DNA of 64,000 nucleotides, from positions 12,015,001 through 12,079,000 of the forward strand of contig CM065397.1 in the NCBI GenBank assembly GCA_033060915.1. The letters run 5' to 3'. The position numbers and the translations under genes are program-made. Origin of the DNA: Euryodendron excelsum. Taxonomy: Eukaryota > Streptophyta > Magnoliopsida > Ericales > Pentaphylacaceae. Positions 11,693-24,310 of this stretch are shown piece by piece. The number at the start of each line of letters is the position of its first letter. The first letter of the stretch is position 1. The notes below the pieces were generated by a model that made no database searches, was not told the origin of the DNA, and saw nothing but the letters and a program-made list of their open reading frames with translations.

Positions 11693-12182
11693 TACACTTC
11701 AAGATTCCAACTCTTGAACCTTTTTTTCAGATGATCATTCAAACTTTCAAATTATCCTCATAACCTATTTCTCCAAAACCTCCTACCCCATGACTTTAAT
11801 AACCCAACTCCATAAACTCTTCCAATGTTCTTACATTCCCTCTTCAAGACTTTTCCAAAAGTGTTTTCAAAGAGTCACAAGCCTAAGGTGTCCCTAGCCC
11901 TCTCATGGTTAGGGATTCCAAGAACAAGTGACAAATCAAGAACAACTTCTAAGGTTGTCCATATTAGGATTCCAAACACTTAGCCATTTTCAAAAACCAC
12001 TTTCAAAAACTAATTCATCAAAATATTCTAAAGTCATGCCTACTAGGATTTCAAAACAAGACATCAAAAATACTTTCAAGTTCTCTTGAGTTATGCCAAA
12101 GCATTTTTCCAAAACTCCCTTAGAGTCAATCCAAAAGCATTTTCAAAATACTTCACTTCCAATTTCAAGTCAAAACTTTCAA

Positions 12183-12352
12183 GACCACAAAAAGTCTTCA
12201 ACTTCTAAAGACCACAAAGAGTCTTCAACTTCTAAAGACCTCGAAGTGTCTTAAACTTTTTCAAAGACCTCAAATTGTCTTAAACTTTTCCAAAGATCTC
12301 AAAGTGTCTTAAACTTTTTGAAGACCCAAAGTGTCTTCAAACCTTCCAAAGG
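12183..12352. repeat. about 28-bp tandem array, six units
   Basis: Units follow the pattern CAAAGTGTCTTAAACTTTT - AAGAC. Confidence 0.8.
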
Positions 12353-13107
12353 CCCTAATGCGCCTATTATCCATCGGGCTCTTGCCCGAACTACGAATGA
12401 CCTGATTCTCACCAAATGAGATACGTAGACAACCTAAAATGGTGCGGTCATAACTTTTATTTCAACTCCAACCCCTTTTTCAAAAATTCCAATCAATTCA
12501 AAGTTTCTATTCCAAACTCTTTCAGAACCTCCATTATTTTCAAACTTTTCCAAAAACTTGCATTATGCATCATCCATCCGTCCGAAAAATGATGACTAAA
12601 CCCCATTTTTCTAAAGTGGATATAAAGTGGACCATGGTAACCGGTTATTGTAGTGAGTGAACAAAGGGTGATTAGACATGTAGGTACCGAAAGGGCGGGG
12701 TAGGGTGATGATCTTAGGATATTCTCCCTACATGTAACCAACCCCCGAACTTTAGATTTCTATTTTCGAAAGACCAAAATAGAGTTATTTTCAAAAAGGG
12801 CTTAAACATTGCAAAAGGTTGCCAAACAACCTATTTTCCTAAAAACCCTCTATTGAGGGAGTTTTCAAAAACTTTTTTTAAAAACTCCAAGTTTAATCTT
12901 CGGATTAATGCTTAGTTTTAGGTGCCCTAACTCACCTTTATCAAGTTAGGTGGCGACTCCTATTTTATTGAAAAGCCCTTAGTCAAATCAATTCTCAAAC
13001 CTAGTCGCACTTGTCCTTCTAGGGGGACGAGTTCTAATGACAGAGTTCCGTGTTTTAGGGTCTCCGAACCGAAAGAATATTGGACACCCAAAAATCAGGG
13101 CACGACA

Positions 13108-13853
13108 TCCAGCTTAACCCCCACCATTTCATGACTGCACTCCACAATTTCCAAGTAAATGTGCATTTGAGAAGTAAATGATTTAAATCTTCCTCATACT
13201 CCTGACAAAGAACAAATATCATAGAGTTTCCTTGAGGTAGGCAATTTCTTTGAACCAGCATAGATTTTGATTTATCCTTTCTTGAACTGCTAATCAGCTG
13301 AAGATTAGTACTTTATGTGGTGAATTTATTTTCCAAATCCAAGTTAGGATTGAATCCTCTTAGCTCTCCTAATTTTTGGCTTCTTTACCAATGTAACTTG
13401 CTATAAAAAATCCTTCTTTCTCCAAATTCCATTTTAGAAAATCTATCTTAGAATTATCCAAGACAACTAGATCAATCAGATCTAGTAGATTTGAGACTTC
13501 TTGCTTCTCCCATTCAAATAAAATTCTTCTAATCATCAAATCTCATACACCTCTTTCATCTTTTGACTCTGCTATGCTTGCATTTTTCTGTTTTGATAAA
13601 CTGTATAATCTATTTGTCCTTCCAAAATTTTGGGATCATTCCATTCCCCACCTTAATCTCAAAATTTATATCCATTATCTCTCTAAATATCCCCTGCTGC
13701 TAGCCTATCTTCAGTTTATCCAACCATATTGTTAATCCCTTATTTTTCTGCACTTCAACTGGGAGCCAAGCCCCTTTATCATACCCATATTTCTGACATA
13801 CAATTTTTCTCCATAATCCTTCTCTCTTCACAGCAAATCTCCACCACCATTTT
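13108..13853 (-). mobile_element. LINE-1 remnant A, segment 2 (zf-RVT region)
   Basis: Minus-strand translation near 13260-13090 gives a C-terminal reverse-transcriptase zinc-binding pattern (LCQEYEEDLNHLLLKC), as found after RT in plant L1-type elements. The nucleotides align with 38195-38990 of the second LINE. The segment ends at TSD ATTTT (13849-13853) of a solo LTR. Confidence 0.8.
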
Positions 13854-15422
13854 TTTTTTTTTGCCCAAGATGGCAACCTAAGAGGGGCGTGAATTAGGTT
13901 TTATAAAATTTATATCAAATAATGCAACTAAAAAGAATTTAAGTACTTCAACAATGATTAATCAAAGTATAAATCAAGCAAGCAACTAACGGAATATAAT
14001 ACAAGCAAGTATAGTGAGAAAATAAACAAAACAAAGCAAGAATGGAAGAGCACCAGATTTATAGAGGTTCGGCCAACCTTGCCTACGTCCTCTCTTCTTT
14101 GATCCTCACGAAAGTATTCCACTATGTAAAGTCCCTTTACACAATAGCTGGTTATGTTATAAGAGCTCTTCCCCAAGCTCTTATAACACAAGAGATTTTG
14201 TCCAAACTTCTCTCAAACTTACAAGTGATTTTGTCCAAGTTACACTCAAACTTACAAGTGTTTTTACCCAAGAACACTCAAACTCACAGATTTACAAACC
14301 CACCCAAGTAAAATGAATAAAGGTTTTACAAAAGAATAACTTTCCTAAAGAGTAGATGAACAAGAATAGCTTAATAGATAACCTTAATCACTCAGAAAAA
14401 AAATGTAGTAGTTGGAGCATAGAAAATTTCAGCTTCAAGATGTTGATTCAGCAGATATAATCACTCTTTCTTATGTTTAGAAGCTGTAGGGTTCTTGCAT
14501 TTATAGTCATGGATTGATTCTAACCGTTGGTAGTGGATGGAAGACCATTTGATCCAAGAACGGCGGAGTATAACGTTCAAAAATAGAGTCGTTGCTATCA
14601 ATGAGTCGACTCTCTTACTGCAGGGGTCGACTCTTTTTATGTTTCAGCAGATTTTTCAAGGCTCTGTCCAAAAGGGTCGACTCCTGAGTGGTAAGGGTCG
14701 ACTCATTTGGCCTGATTCTCAAATTTCAACTCTCTGTCTCAATAAGTCTACTCTTTTGCTTGAGGAGTCGACTCTTTTTTAGTTCCATCAGAATTTTCAG
14801 TCTCTGTTTGAATGAGTCAACTCTTGAAACTTGAGGGGTCAACTCTTTTCATCAGAAAACTTGTTTTTGCAGGTTTTATCCATTCTTCTCCAAAGTCTCC
14901 AATTTTTTCAAGGATCATTCAAATAAGTTTTTTGAGGCTTACAAATACCTCTTCAAGGCTTGATGACTTCAAAAACATCTTCAATCCTTCAATATGAAAT
15001 CAACTTTATTTTGATTACTTGTAGAGCTCTTCAATTATCATTGTTTCATCCATTGATTCAAGTTTCCTTCAAGATCTTCAAGAGAGCTTCCAAGACTTGA
15101 GATCTTTTCATTTTAACTAATTTTTGAGAAATCTTCAACAGATATGGTTTCTTCTTTTTATTCAAGGCTTTGAGCATTTTCAATCTTCTTCTTTGGAATC
15201 CATCATCTTGAAATTCTTTTCTTCTTTATGAGATTAGTTTTGCTGAATATGTTCTCTCATCATGCTTATCAACCTTCATTCTAATATTTGCATCACAAGT
15301 TCTCCATTGTGATAAGTTTCAAGTTATGATAGAAATCTAATAATTAATCTGTACACTAAATAGAATTATTAGATCATTAAACCAAGTTTTGTTATCATTA
15401 AAATCAAGGCATTGAGTCAACA
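13854..15422 (-). mobile_element. solo LTR of a SIRE-like Copia element (1.57 kb)
   Basis: It is homologous to the LTRs at 15575-17161 and 29370-30959. The left end, inside a T-run, continues GCCCAAGATGG with GAGGGGCGTGAATT. The right end is ATTGAGTCAACA. TSD ATTTT (13849-13853 and 15423-15427) restores the LINE when removed. No internal region is present, so it is a product of LTR-LTR recombination or a relic. It contains five or more GGGTCGACTC-type motifs between 14605 and 14850. Confidence 0.82.
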
Positions 15423-15574
15423 ATTTTGACAGTAAGGCTTTGTTAATCACTAAGACAAGTGATACACCTAGTCCTCCTCTGTTTTCGCATTTGGTTACCT
15501 TTTTCTAGTTTACACAGTGTATATTCTTCTTTTTTCCCAAATCTCCTCATAGAAACCTTTTTTTTGGATCTTTT
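15423..15574 (-). mobile_element. LINE-1 remnant A, segment 3
   Basis: It aligns with 38975-39130 of the second LINE, for example CACCTAGTCCTCCTCTGTTTT against CAAGACCACCTCTGTTTT. It is bounded by the solo LTR on the left and the full Copia element on the right. Confidence 0.75.
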
Positions 15575-17161
15575 TGTTGGCCCAAATATGCTACCCAAGA
15601 GGGGGGTGAATTGGATTTTTCAAAATAAATCATAAAGTAATACAATCAAAATCAAGTTAAGCAATGAAACAGTAAATCAAGGTGTGTGTGTGTGTGTCTG
15701 TGTAAACCAATAGTGCAATAGCAAGCAAAGAATAGAAAGCAATAAAAAAATATAGCACAAGATTAACACCAAGATTTACCGAAGTTCAGCCACAACATGT
15801 AACCTACATCCTCACCCTCAAATCCCCATTAAAAGCCTTCTACTATGCAAAAGTAGATTGTACAGTATGTGCTAGTTTTCCCAAGTGCCCAATTTACTTT
15901 TTACAAGAGCTCTTCTCAATCTCTATTCCTTTCAATTGATTTTTTTCAAATTTCAATCAAACTTACAAGTGTTTCCCTAAGGACACTCAGCCTTACAAAC
16001 CTTTACAAATGAGGTGAATAAGAGTTACATAAAGTATAACTCTCTTAAAGAGTAGTTGTGGAAGTGGAAGATCAATAAATACCCCAAATTTCTAGCAAAG
16101 AAAATGTTTCTGATGTGGTTCAGAAATTTAAACTCTCAATCACATGTATATCTCTTGAATCTCTTGTATTCTTCCTGTATAAATGTTGTGGCGGACTTGA
16201 TTTTATAGCATTGCATTCAATATGAATGTCAGAGGTGGTTGGAGAAGCATTTAATGTAAGATCAGTTGAGCAGAACGTTTAAAAATATAGTCGTTACAGG
16301 CAATGTGTTGACTCTTTTTCTACATGTGTTGACCCTTTTTCTTATGCCTTCAGCTTCTCAACAATCTGTCTCAATGTGTCGACCTTTTTTTGTTGGTCAT
16401 CAAAACTTAGTCCCAATGTGTCAACCTCTTTGGAATGAGGAGTTGACTCTTTTTGGACCTCCTTTGAGACTTTTAATTTGGATCAATGTGTCGACCCTTT
16501 TTATAGAGGGGTCGACCCCCTTTCTCTTTGACAGATTCTAATTCAACTCATTGTCTTAATGTGCCGACTCTTCTAAAGCATGTGTCGACACTTTTTTCTC
16601 AAAGACTTTAACTTTGCAAGACTTCTTCAGTTCTTTACAGAACTCTTCAAGCTCTTCAAGGATCATCAAATTGAGACTTCTAAGGCTCGAGACATCTTCT
16701 CCAAGACATGTAGATACTCAAGAAGACTTTCAATCACCATAGCTTCAAACATTCTTCCAAGTCTTTATTCAAATACTCAGGAAAGCTTCCAAGACTCGTG
16801 AACACCTTCACCTAATCTTTGTCTTCTTTGAATACCTTCAATCTTTTCGAGATGGAATCATTCCAATTTGATTACTTGCAGGGTTCTTTAATTAGCATCA
16901 CTTCTTCCATTGATCCAAGACTTCACCAAATCATTATGAAAGCTTCCAAGACTTATGAGATGATCTTTTCGTATCATTCCATTATACTCTTCCTTTCTTC
17001 ATTCCTTCTTGACAAGCCTCAACATAAAACTAGTGTAATGTGTGCCAACTGTCAAACTTCAAGTCATTTAAAAGTAAAGTAAATCTACACACTTAAGTAG
17101 GATTATTAGACAACTTAACACATAGTTTTGTGATCATCAAAATCAAGACATTGAGTCAATA
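15575..17161 (-). repeat. 3' LTR of the SIRE-like element
   Basis: The + strand starts TGTTGGCCCAAA and ends GAGTCAATA; the last bases are a mutated CAACA. A TATAAAA (minus) lies near 16201-16208. The (GT)n tract at about 15682-15702 is short. Repeated TGTGTCGACCCTTTTT-type motifs lie at 16300-16600. Confidence 0.9.
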
Positions 17162-18494
17162 ACCTCCGCTTTTTTTATGATAACAAAACCTTAAGTTAAT
17201 ATAATCAATAATATAAACATCAAGCTTAAAATCTAATTAATTTAAATGGTGAAGATTGAAGATATATACCAGAAATTTTTACTCCCTCTTTCTCATGTAA
17301 TTGATGCTTCATTGGGGTTTTGAATAGCTCCCCCTTTCTTATATAATATAACACTTGGTGCATTTCAACCATTACCAATTAACAAACACTAAAAAACAAT
17401 GTATTCTCTTGCTTTTGGTGCTTGATCCTAAAATACCAATCTTAAAAACAAATACTAGAGAGCATGTATTCTCTCTCCCTTTTTGTCAATTCATCAAAAA
17501 GGTAGTTATAAATCTAACTTAAAGACAGGTACAATAGCAAAAAATATTAAAACAAGATTGATGCTATGAAAAAGTGAACAACCAAACCAATCAACTAATC
17601 AACCAATCAACCACACATCGTTGAATAAACATGCATATATTAGGCTTCAATAGAGTTCAAGACAGTTATAAAAACATTCAAGTATTACATCCAAAAAATT
17701 TTGAGAACGGCATACCATTCTTTCAAAATAAACAACATGTATAGCAAAATGAAAATGTGAATGCAATGATGCTCAGGCGGTTTTGGGAGAGGATAGGTCA
17801 ACAGAGGTGTCTTTGGTTTTGGAGAACTTCTTCCCAATTTTTGGTCTTAGCCCATATCTGTGATAGGTTTTTGTTAGAATAGATGAGGCTGGGAAATCAG
17901 ATTCGGTTTCTGAAAGGGAGTGGAGGTCCACATTTGCTGGTATATCTTCACATTGTTCTTCCTCTGCCCCTTTTACTTGTTCCTCTTCTCCTTCTTTTGT
18001 TTTCTCCCCATCTTCTCTTTCTTCTTCACCCTCTTCTTCTTCACTATTCTCTTGGGCTACAAACTCTACTGCTAGAGAGTTTAGAGGTTGATATTCCATG
18101 CCAATTACTCTTTTTATGTGTCCCCCAAGATGCTCAGTAGAGAGATCAATGGATCTAAGTATATCCTTCTTCAATCTCTCATTGTCATGCACAATACCCC
18201 TCACCTTGGTTTCTATTGCCTTCAACCTCATAGCTCCATTGTTTACCTTAGCATCAATCTTAGCAAACATCTTTTCATTATAATTTTTCATTTTTTTCAA
18301 TGTTTTCATTAAAGTAGACATTTCTTCTAAACTGCTAGTTGATGCCATGGGAAACAACTCCCTTGCAACACTTGAAGTCTCACCCCTTTCAACTTGTTTG
18401 CCCTTAGTTCTTGGAGTGGCACTTCCATCACCACTCTTCTCCTTCTTTAGAACCCACATCATTTTCTCATCATTGTACTTATATCCCATCCTAG

Positions 18495-19886
18495 TGATTA
18501 CACTCTAAAAAGTGCAATCTAAAGTCCCTAAATAGTTGTTGTTAGTCCAATTAGGTTGTATATATGTTCTATTTTAGCATAATAAATGTCTTAATGAGTG
18601 ATGATGGGTTGTGTGTAGGAAAATTGGCGAAAAGTGGAGCAAAAAGGCCAAGTTATGCAGATACCATACGTATGGTAGGATACACCGTACGTACGGTGGT
18701 CAAACTGTACGTACGGTATGTCCAACCGTACACACGCCCCCAGTTACAGACCCAACTTCAGAGGATAGCATTTAGCGTAGGGCTAACCGTACGTACGGTG
18801 GCCCAACCGTACGTACGGTATGTCCCACTGTACATACGCCTACATTACCAAGAGCAAATTTCAGAGAGTGCAATTCAGCGTAGCCCCAACCGTACGTACG
18901 GTCTGCTCACCGTACGAACGGTGAACAGTACCGTACGTACAGTACCAGCCCTGTGTGCGCGAATTTTGCAGTTGTATCACTTAAAAGAGGACGCGATTTT
19001 TGTATCAATCATCAGATTTAGCTTAGATTTTCTGTTAGGATTAGGTATAGAGAGAGAAAGTGGGTTAGATCTATATTCTCTTGTATTTTTTCACATTTTC
19101 TCGCATTTTCCTTGTAAACAAACACTCATTTCTTCTTAATTCAATGAGAAATCTTCAATCACTCTTGCTTACTCTTATGGAATCAAGTAGCTAGACTCTT
19201 CCTTGGATGCAATTGTGAAGATCTACCAAGAATCTTCAAGGTCTTCAATGGAGGTATATACACTTCAATGTTTCATCTCTTGAATTCTTCAAATTCATCT
19301 CAATTGTGTTGTAATTCTTTAGAAAACTTAGATTCATAATCACGTTTGGTAATTTCTGTGCACAACTTATTGATTGGTATAGGCATTGCACAAATTATGA
19401 TTTGAACCTAAGATTCCTAGCAATTGATCATTAATTACAATCAATTGAGCATGAATCCCAATTTATATAGTCTAAATCTTCCAAATTAAGGTTCCGCGGA
19501 GTGAATCCTTAATTTGAGTTATAAAACCCTCCATTGGGACACTTGTAGAGAATTGGTAGATTTGATCAATTGTATCCAAGCCCCTTTTATCAATTGTCAT
19601 CAATTTAGCATAATTACCTTCAATTCTAGGTGTAATTAGTATAGTTCAAGTAGTTTACAACATTCCTCCAACCAAACAATTTTCAGTCTATTTTTAGTAT
19701 AATTTCGATTTGCTAAGCAACTTGCTAATTCTTCCCGTTTGTTGTTGGTTTCAACTCGTGCCACGCCTATATTGGGCTCGGTCCTTGGGAGAGAACGATA
19801 CCGGGCTTTGCCGGTTTTACTTCGATTGACACCCGTGCTCTTGCGGGGAAAGCTCCAACTCAACGTGTATTTGGGAGAGTGAATCA
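18495..19886. mobile_element. 1392-bp solo LTR nested in the SIRE ORF3, TSD CCTAG
   Basis: Direct repeats CCTAG (18490-18494 and 19887-19891) flank a TG...CA element with inverted ends TGATTACACTC and GAGTGAATCA. Removing it and one TSD copy restores the ORF3 reading frame. It has no internal genes. It carries three units of about 118 bp with palindromic CGTACGTACG blocks (18659-18950). A second half resembles R-U5, with AATTCAATGAGAAATCTTC near 19140. The family is not recognised. Confidence 0.85.
18659..18950. repeat. array of ACCGTACGTACGGT palindromes in about 118-bp tandem units
   Basis: At least nine blocks centred on GTACGTAC or close variants occur. They are mostly in pairs separated by about 8 bases, repeated in three units together with GCGTAG- and TTCAGAG-type spacer text. 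Perfect 14-base palindromes occur in every unit. Confidence 0.9.
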
Positions 19887-20989
19887 CCTAGTTAATGTTT
19901 TCTTATTATACTCATCATAGTTGTGATTGGCACTTGTTTTCTTTTCTCTTGTCAAATCCACTTTGAAATGATTGAAGACCTTGGTCAAAAACATTCTATA
20001 AGGTAGGCTAAATTTGGTATTGAAGGCTTTGATGATGTGGCCCAATATAAACATAGGGATGTCAATTTTGGTGTCAATTATATATGTCCACAAGAAAAAT
20101 AGTTCCTTTTCAGAAATATACTCAAATTTCCCCCCCTTAGGTATAAACATAATGCAAACAAAATGATGAACAAGTCTCAATTGTAAGGGTAAATCACTTG
20201 CAATAGGTTTTTCATTTTCATGGGTATCTTCACCATAGAGAGCAGATAATTGGTTCTTTCTATCTATCTTTTCTTTTTTTTTCCTCCTCCACTTCCAATT
20301 CCCAAAATTTTGCATATTACTCCTCCAGTAAGAGTAAAAGATACCGCTTTCACTCTATTATATACCTCCAAACACCCAAACTCCTTTTGAGCACGAGCAT
20401 AAAAATGCCCAACTAATTAAGGGTAAATGTCCTCTTTGATTGAAATTATGGACTTCCAACCCAATGCGTCAAACTTATATTCAAAATCAAATCCTTGTTT
20501 TGAAAGATTTGAAAGTCAATTCATCTACCATTCATAATTTTATTTGAGGAGATAGATTTGATATACCTCTTGTACGCATCATCACTGCCGAAGTAGAGTT
20601 TGTCCCTCACAATGACTTCTTCAATTTTGGTGGTTTTTGATTTCTTCCTTTTCCCATCATCCTTGGATAATTTCCCTTTATTCTTCCTTTTTTTGTTCTT
20701 TGTCACCTTAGAGGTCGACACATTTAGGGTTTTCTTTCTTTTTGCTGGTTTGACGGATTTGGGAGCCATTAGGGTCTCGAAATGGAGGTTAAAGGAAGTT
20801 GAAGTTGACTTGGAATGGATCGATTTTGGGTATAAATACAGATTTGAGGGAGGTTTTGGAGAGATTTTGGTGGAGGTGGCAATTGAGAGGTCAGTTCGTC
20901 AAGTGTGGAAAGAGATGGAGAAAAACGCGAGAAAATATATGTTATGCGATAAAATAGGGTGTATTTATAAGTACTGAGCCACTAACCAA

Positions 20990-21150
20990 AGGGATCGACT
21001 CCTTACTTCAAGGTGTTAACACATTTTCTGTTAAAATGGGTCAACTCATTTGATATGAGGGGTCGACACATTTCAACAGAGTCCACCAAAAGTCATTTTT
21101 CAGAGTACCTGGGTCGACTCCTCAAGATAGGGGTTGACTCCTTTTCTGAT
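20990..21150. repeat. cluster of GGGTCGACTC-type motifs between ORF3 and pol
   Basis: Motifs GGATCGACTCC, GGGTCAACTC, GGGTCGACAC, GGGTCGACTCC and GGGTTGACTCC are spaced by about 25-35 bases, like those in the SIRE LTRs. Confidence 0.7.
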
Positions 21151-21365
21151 CAAATACAGAAAAGACTTATGGATGGCACCTCAATGCAACGCATTATCTC
21201 ACAACAATTTTGACTGATTCAAGCATATATTTCACAAGAATTAATCAAGATAATGGATTGCTCATTCCCAATTCTCTCCTAATCATACAAAATCTATCTT
21301 CATTTAAAGGCTTTGTGAATATATCAGCAAATTGTTGGTCTGTGTTAGCAAAATCAAGTTTAATA

Positions 21366-24152
21366 TCACCTTTTTTGCACATGATCATGTATAAAATGAT
21401 GTCTAATCTCAAAGTGTTTAGTGCGAGAGTGTTGAATAGGGTTCTTAGTCAAATTGATAGCACTTCTGTTATCACATCTGTTGGGAATATGCTCAAAAGT
21501 CAGTCCAAAGTCCGCCAATTGGTGTTTAATCCAAAGGACTTGTGCACAACAACTTCCAATTGCAATATACTCAACTTCAACTGTGGAAAGTGCAAATAAG
21601 TTTTGTTTCTTACTAAACCATGAAATAAGCATATTACCAAGAAATTGACAAGAGACACTTGTGCTCTTTTTATCAACTTTACTACCAACATAGTCAGCAT
21701 CAAAATACCCAATCAAATTTAAAGATGTGCCATTAGGATACCACAATTCAAGATTAGGTGTGTGCTTGAAATATCTGAAAATTATTTTAACAGCAACAAC
21801 ATGTGATTCCATAGGATTAGATTGAAATCTAGCACATAGGCATACACTAAACATAATATCAGGCTTACTAGCAGTTAAGTAAAGCAATGAACCAATCATA
21901 CTTCTATATAATTTGGTATCCACATAGATACATTTTTCATCCTTATCAAGCTTTGTTGAAGTACTCATGGGAGTGCTCAATGGCTTTGCATCCTTCATAT
22001 CAAACTTATTGAGTAAGTCTATGATGTACTTAGCTTGATTTATGAAGATACCTTCCTTTGATTGTTTGATTTTAAATCCAAAGAAGCAATTGAGCTAACC
22101 CATCATGCTCATCTCAAACTCACCCTGTATACACTTAGCAAAATCTATATAAAGCATCTCATTAGTTGAGCCAAATAAAATGTCATCCACATAGACTTGC
22201 ACAAATAACATGTCATGATTTTCAACCTTTATAAAGAGAGTTGTATCAACCTTTCCTCTTGAAAAATCATTTTCAGTCAAAAATTTGCTCAGTCTTTCAT
22301 ACTAAGCCCTTGGGGCTTACTTTAAACTATAGAGAGCTTTTGTAAGTTTGAAAACATAATTTGAAAATAAAGGATTTTCAAAACCAAAAGTTTGTTCAAT
22401 ATAAACCTCTTCAAATATAAAATCATTCAAAAATGTACTTTTTACATCTATTTGATAAAGTTTAAAATTTTTGAACCATGAAAATACGAGCAACATTCTA
22501 ATAGTCTCTAATCTAGCTACAGGTGCGTAGGTCTCATTAAAATCAATTCTGTCTTCTTGACTATAACCTTGAGCTACAAGTCTTATCTTATTTATAACTA
22601 CAATTCCAGATTCATCCATCTTATTTATATACACCCATTTTGTTCCAATTACAAGATGATCTTTAGGCCTAGGAACAAGGTTCCAAACCTCATTCGTTTC
22701 AAATTGGTTTCACTCTTCTTGCATGGCCAAAATCCAGACTTTATCATTTTCAGCATCTTGAAAACATTTTGGTTTAATTTGTGAAAGAAAAGCAAGATGA
22801 TTACATACATTTCTAAGAGATGATCTTATTCATACCCCTTGGGATGGATCACCTAGTATTTGCTCTGTTGGATGGTGTTGGACAAATTTTCATTCCTTTG
22901 GCAGCCCTTTATTCACATCTTGTTATCTTGAATGAATGTCTTGGTTTCTTTTTTCTTGTGGTGAAGCTTCATCTTGAGTTGGATTAATGTTCAATTTATC
23001 CATGCTATGCTCCATATTATCTACATCATCACTCACAATATTTCTAGGTAAAGAGTTTAACTCATCAAAGGTAACATGAACTGATTCCTCAACAACTAAA
23101 GTTTTTTTATTGAAAACTCTATAGGCCTTTCTATGTGTGAAATAGCCAAGAAAGACACCCTCGTCAGATTTTACATCAAACTTACGAAGGTTATCCTTAT
23201 TGTTATTCAACACAAAATATTTGCATCCAAAATTTCTAAAGTATGAAATATTTGGTTTCTTATCTTTTCAAAGCTCATATGGGGTTTTGTTTAAAAATTT
23301 TCTCACCAAAACTTTGTTTAAAATATAACAAGCTGTGTTAACAGCTTTAGCCCAAAAATATTTTGGCAAATTATTTTCACAAAACATTGTTCTCCCCATT
23401 TCTTCTAAAGTCTTATTTTTCCTCTCAACAACCCTATTTTGTTGAGGAGTTCTAAGTGTTGAAAACTTGTGTTCAAAACCATTTTTATCACAATATATTT
23501 CAAAAGGTTTGCAATCAAACTCACCACCATGGTCAGTCCTAATTGTTGTGATTGTAAATCCTTTTTCATTTTAAACCTTTTTACAAAACTTGGTGAAGAA
23601 AATAATTGTTTCATTCTTGTAAGCTAGGAACAATGTCCATGTGAATCTTGAGTAATCATCAACAATAACAAAAACATATTGCTTTCCACCTAGACTCAAA
23701 ATTCTAGTTAGTCCAAACAAATCCATATGTAATAGTTATAGTGATCTAAAGGTAGAGAGCATATTTGTAGATTTAAAATAGATTCTTGTTTGCTTTCCCA
23801 TTTGACATGCATCACAAATTTTGTCTTTTTCAAATTTAAGTTTGGGAAGACCATTTACTAACTCATTTTTTGAAATTTTTGAAAAAATGTTCATACTAAT
23901 ATGGTCAAGCCTGCTATACCACGACCAACTATCCTCACTATTCATAGTTGCAAGGCATTCGATTTTGTAAGAAGATAAGTCATTTAAGTAGAAAATGTAG
24001 ATATTGCCTTGTCTATGACCAGTCAATATGGTCTTGTTGTCATTTATGTTCACCGCAATAAACTTAGAAGATTCAAACAGTAACTTACAACCTTTGTCAC
24101 ATAATTGACTAATGTTTAACAGGTTGTGTTTAAGACCTTTAATAAGTAAGAC
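21366..24152 (-). pseudogene. pol of the SIRE-like element (end of protease region, integrase, RT, RNase H), several stops and shifts
   Basis: Minus-strand reading from 24152 gives GLKHNLLNISQLCDKG, the conserved segment after protease. GAG-pre-integrase follows, with RLDH, CDACQMGKQ (24053-23740), then an integrase core with RTDHGGEFD and HKFSTLRTPQQNRVVERKN (about 23560-23400). Reverse transcriptase (22634-22095) carries YAPVARLETIRMLL and YVDDILFGSTN. RNase H (21998-21366) carries SLLYLTASKPDIMF, WFSKKQ and ALSTVEVEYIA. Copia catalytic motifs are visible, but stop codons and frameshifts split the ORF, so it is non-functional. Confidence 0.88.
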
Positions 24153-24157
24153 ATTCT

Positions 24158-24310
24158 TGTAAGTGGGATTTTTTGGGGAGGCTGGGCCGAACTCTCAAGC
24201 CCCAAATGGATGAGTCCAAACTTCTTCCTGCGAGACAAAGGGAGTTAGAATGGGTCGACCCTAGGTGGGCCGAACACACTCCGAAGATTAAGTTAGCAAG
24301 CTTGATCGAG
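24158..24310 (-). repeat. inverted copy of the terminal 153 bp (R-U5) of the LTR
   Basis: It is the reverse complement of 27390-27542 with no length change. Homology stops at GCTTGATCGAG. Confidence 0.92.

Larger units (their letters stand above)
8220..13107 (+). mobile_element. 4.9-kb solo LTR-like element (Tat/Ogre-type, gypsy)
   Basis: The boundaries come from the interrupted LINE. Removing 8220-13107 and one 5-bp duplication (TCCAA 8215-8219, TCCAG 13108-13112) restores LINE sequence matching the second LINE in the window. The element begins TATAAGCACCCC (expected TG mutated to TA) and ends GGGCACGACA. A promoter-like CTATAAATAGAGGCC lies near 10033, as expected inside an LTR. Near the end there is GAGATACGTAGACAACC (about 12418), a text I associate with long Tat/Ogre-lineage LTRs. 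TGGCGACTCC at 12951-12960 resembles a PBS, so an LTR plus a short internal stub is an alternative. No protein-coding gene is seen. Four internal tandem arrays are listed separately. Confidence 0.72.
17773..20769 (-). pseudogene. env-like / ORF3 of the SIRE-like element, interrupted by a solo LTR
   Basis: It starts at ATG 20769 with a strongly basic N-terminus (MAPKSVKPAKRKK). Frames break between about 20520 and 20315. The stretch 20315-19892 resembles the plant retroelement ORF3 domain (LRLVHHFVCIMFIPKGGK). The solo LTR at 18495-19886 lies inside. Beyond it the same frame goes on from 18489 to 17773, with a predicted coiled coil and a very acidic Glu-rich segment. SIRE elements carry such ORFs after pol, often called env-like, with no proven entry role. 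The Transposase_32-type relationship is inference. Confidence 0.65.

Noticed and set aside
12951..12960. TGGCGACTCC read as a primer binding site of an element running to the right
   Set aside because: The next 150 bases end in CA directly at a TSD that restores the LINE, so a solo LTR-like unit fits better. The alternative is noted in the feature.
13055..13261. Short minus-strand frame as an independent gene
   Set aside because: It is the zinc-binding C-terminus of the LINE reverse transcriptase joined across the LTR boundary.
18659..18950. CRISPR-like array
   Set aside because: A plant nuclear context; the repeats are palindromes in tandem LTR units with repeated, not unique, spacers.
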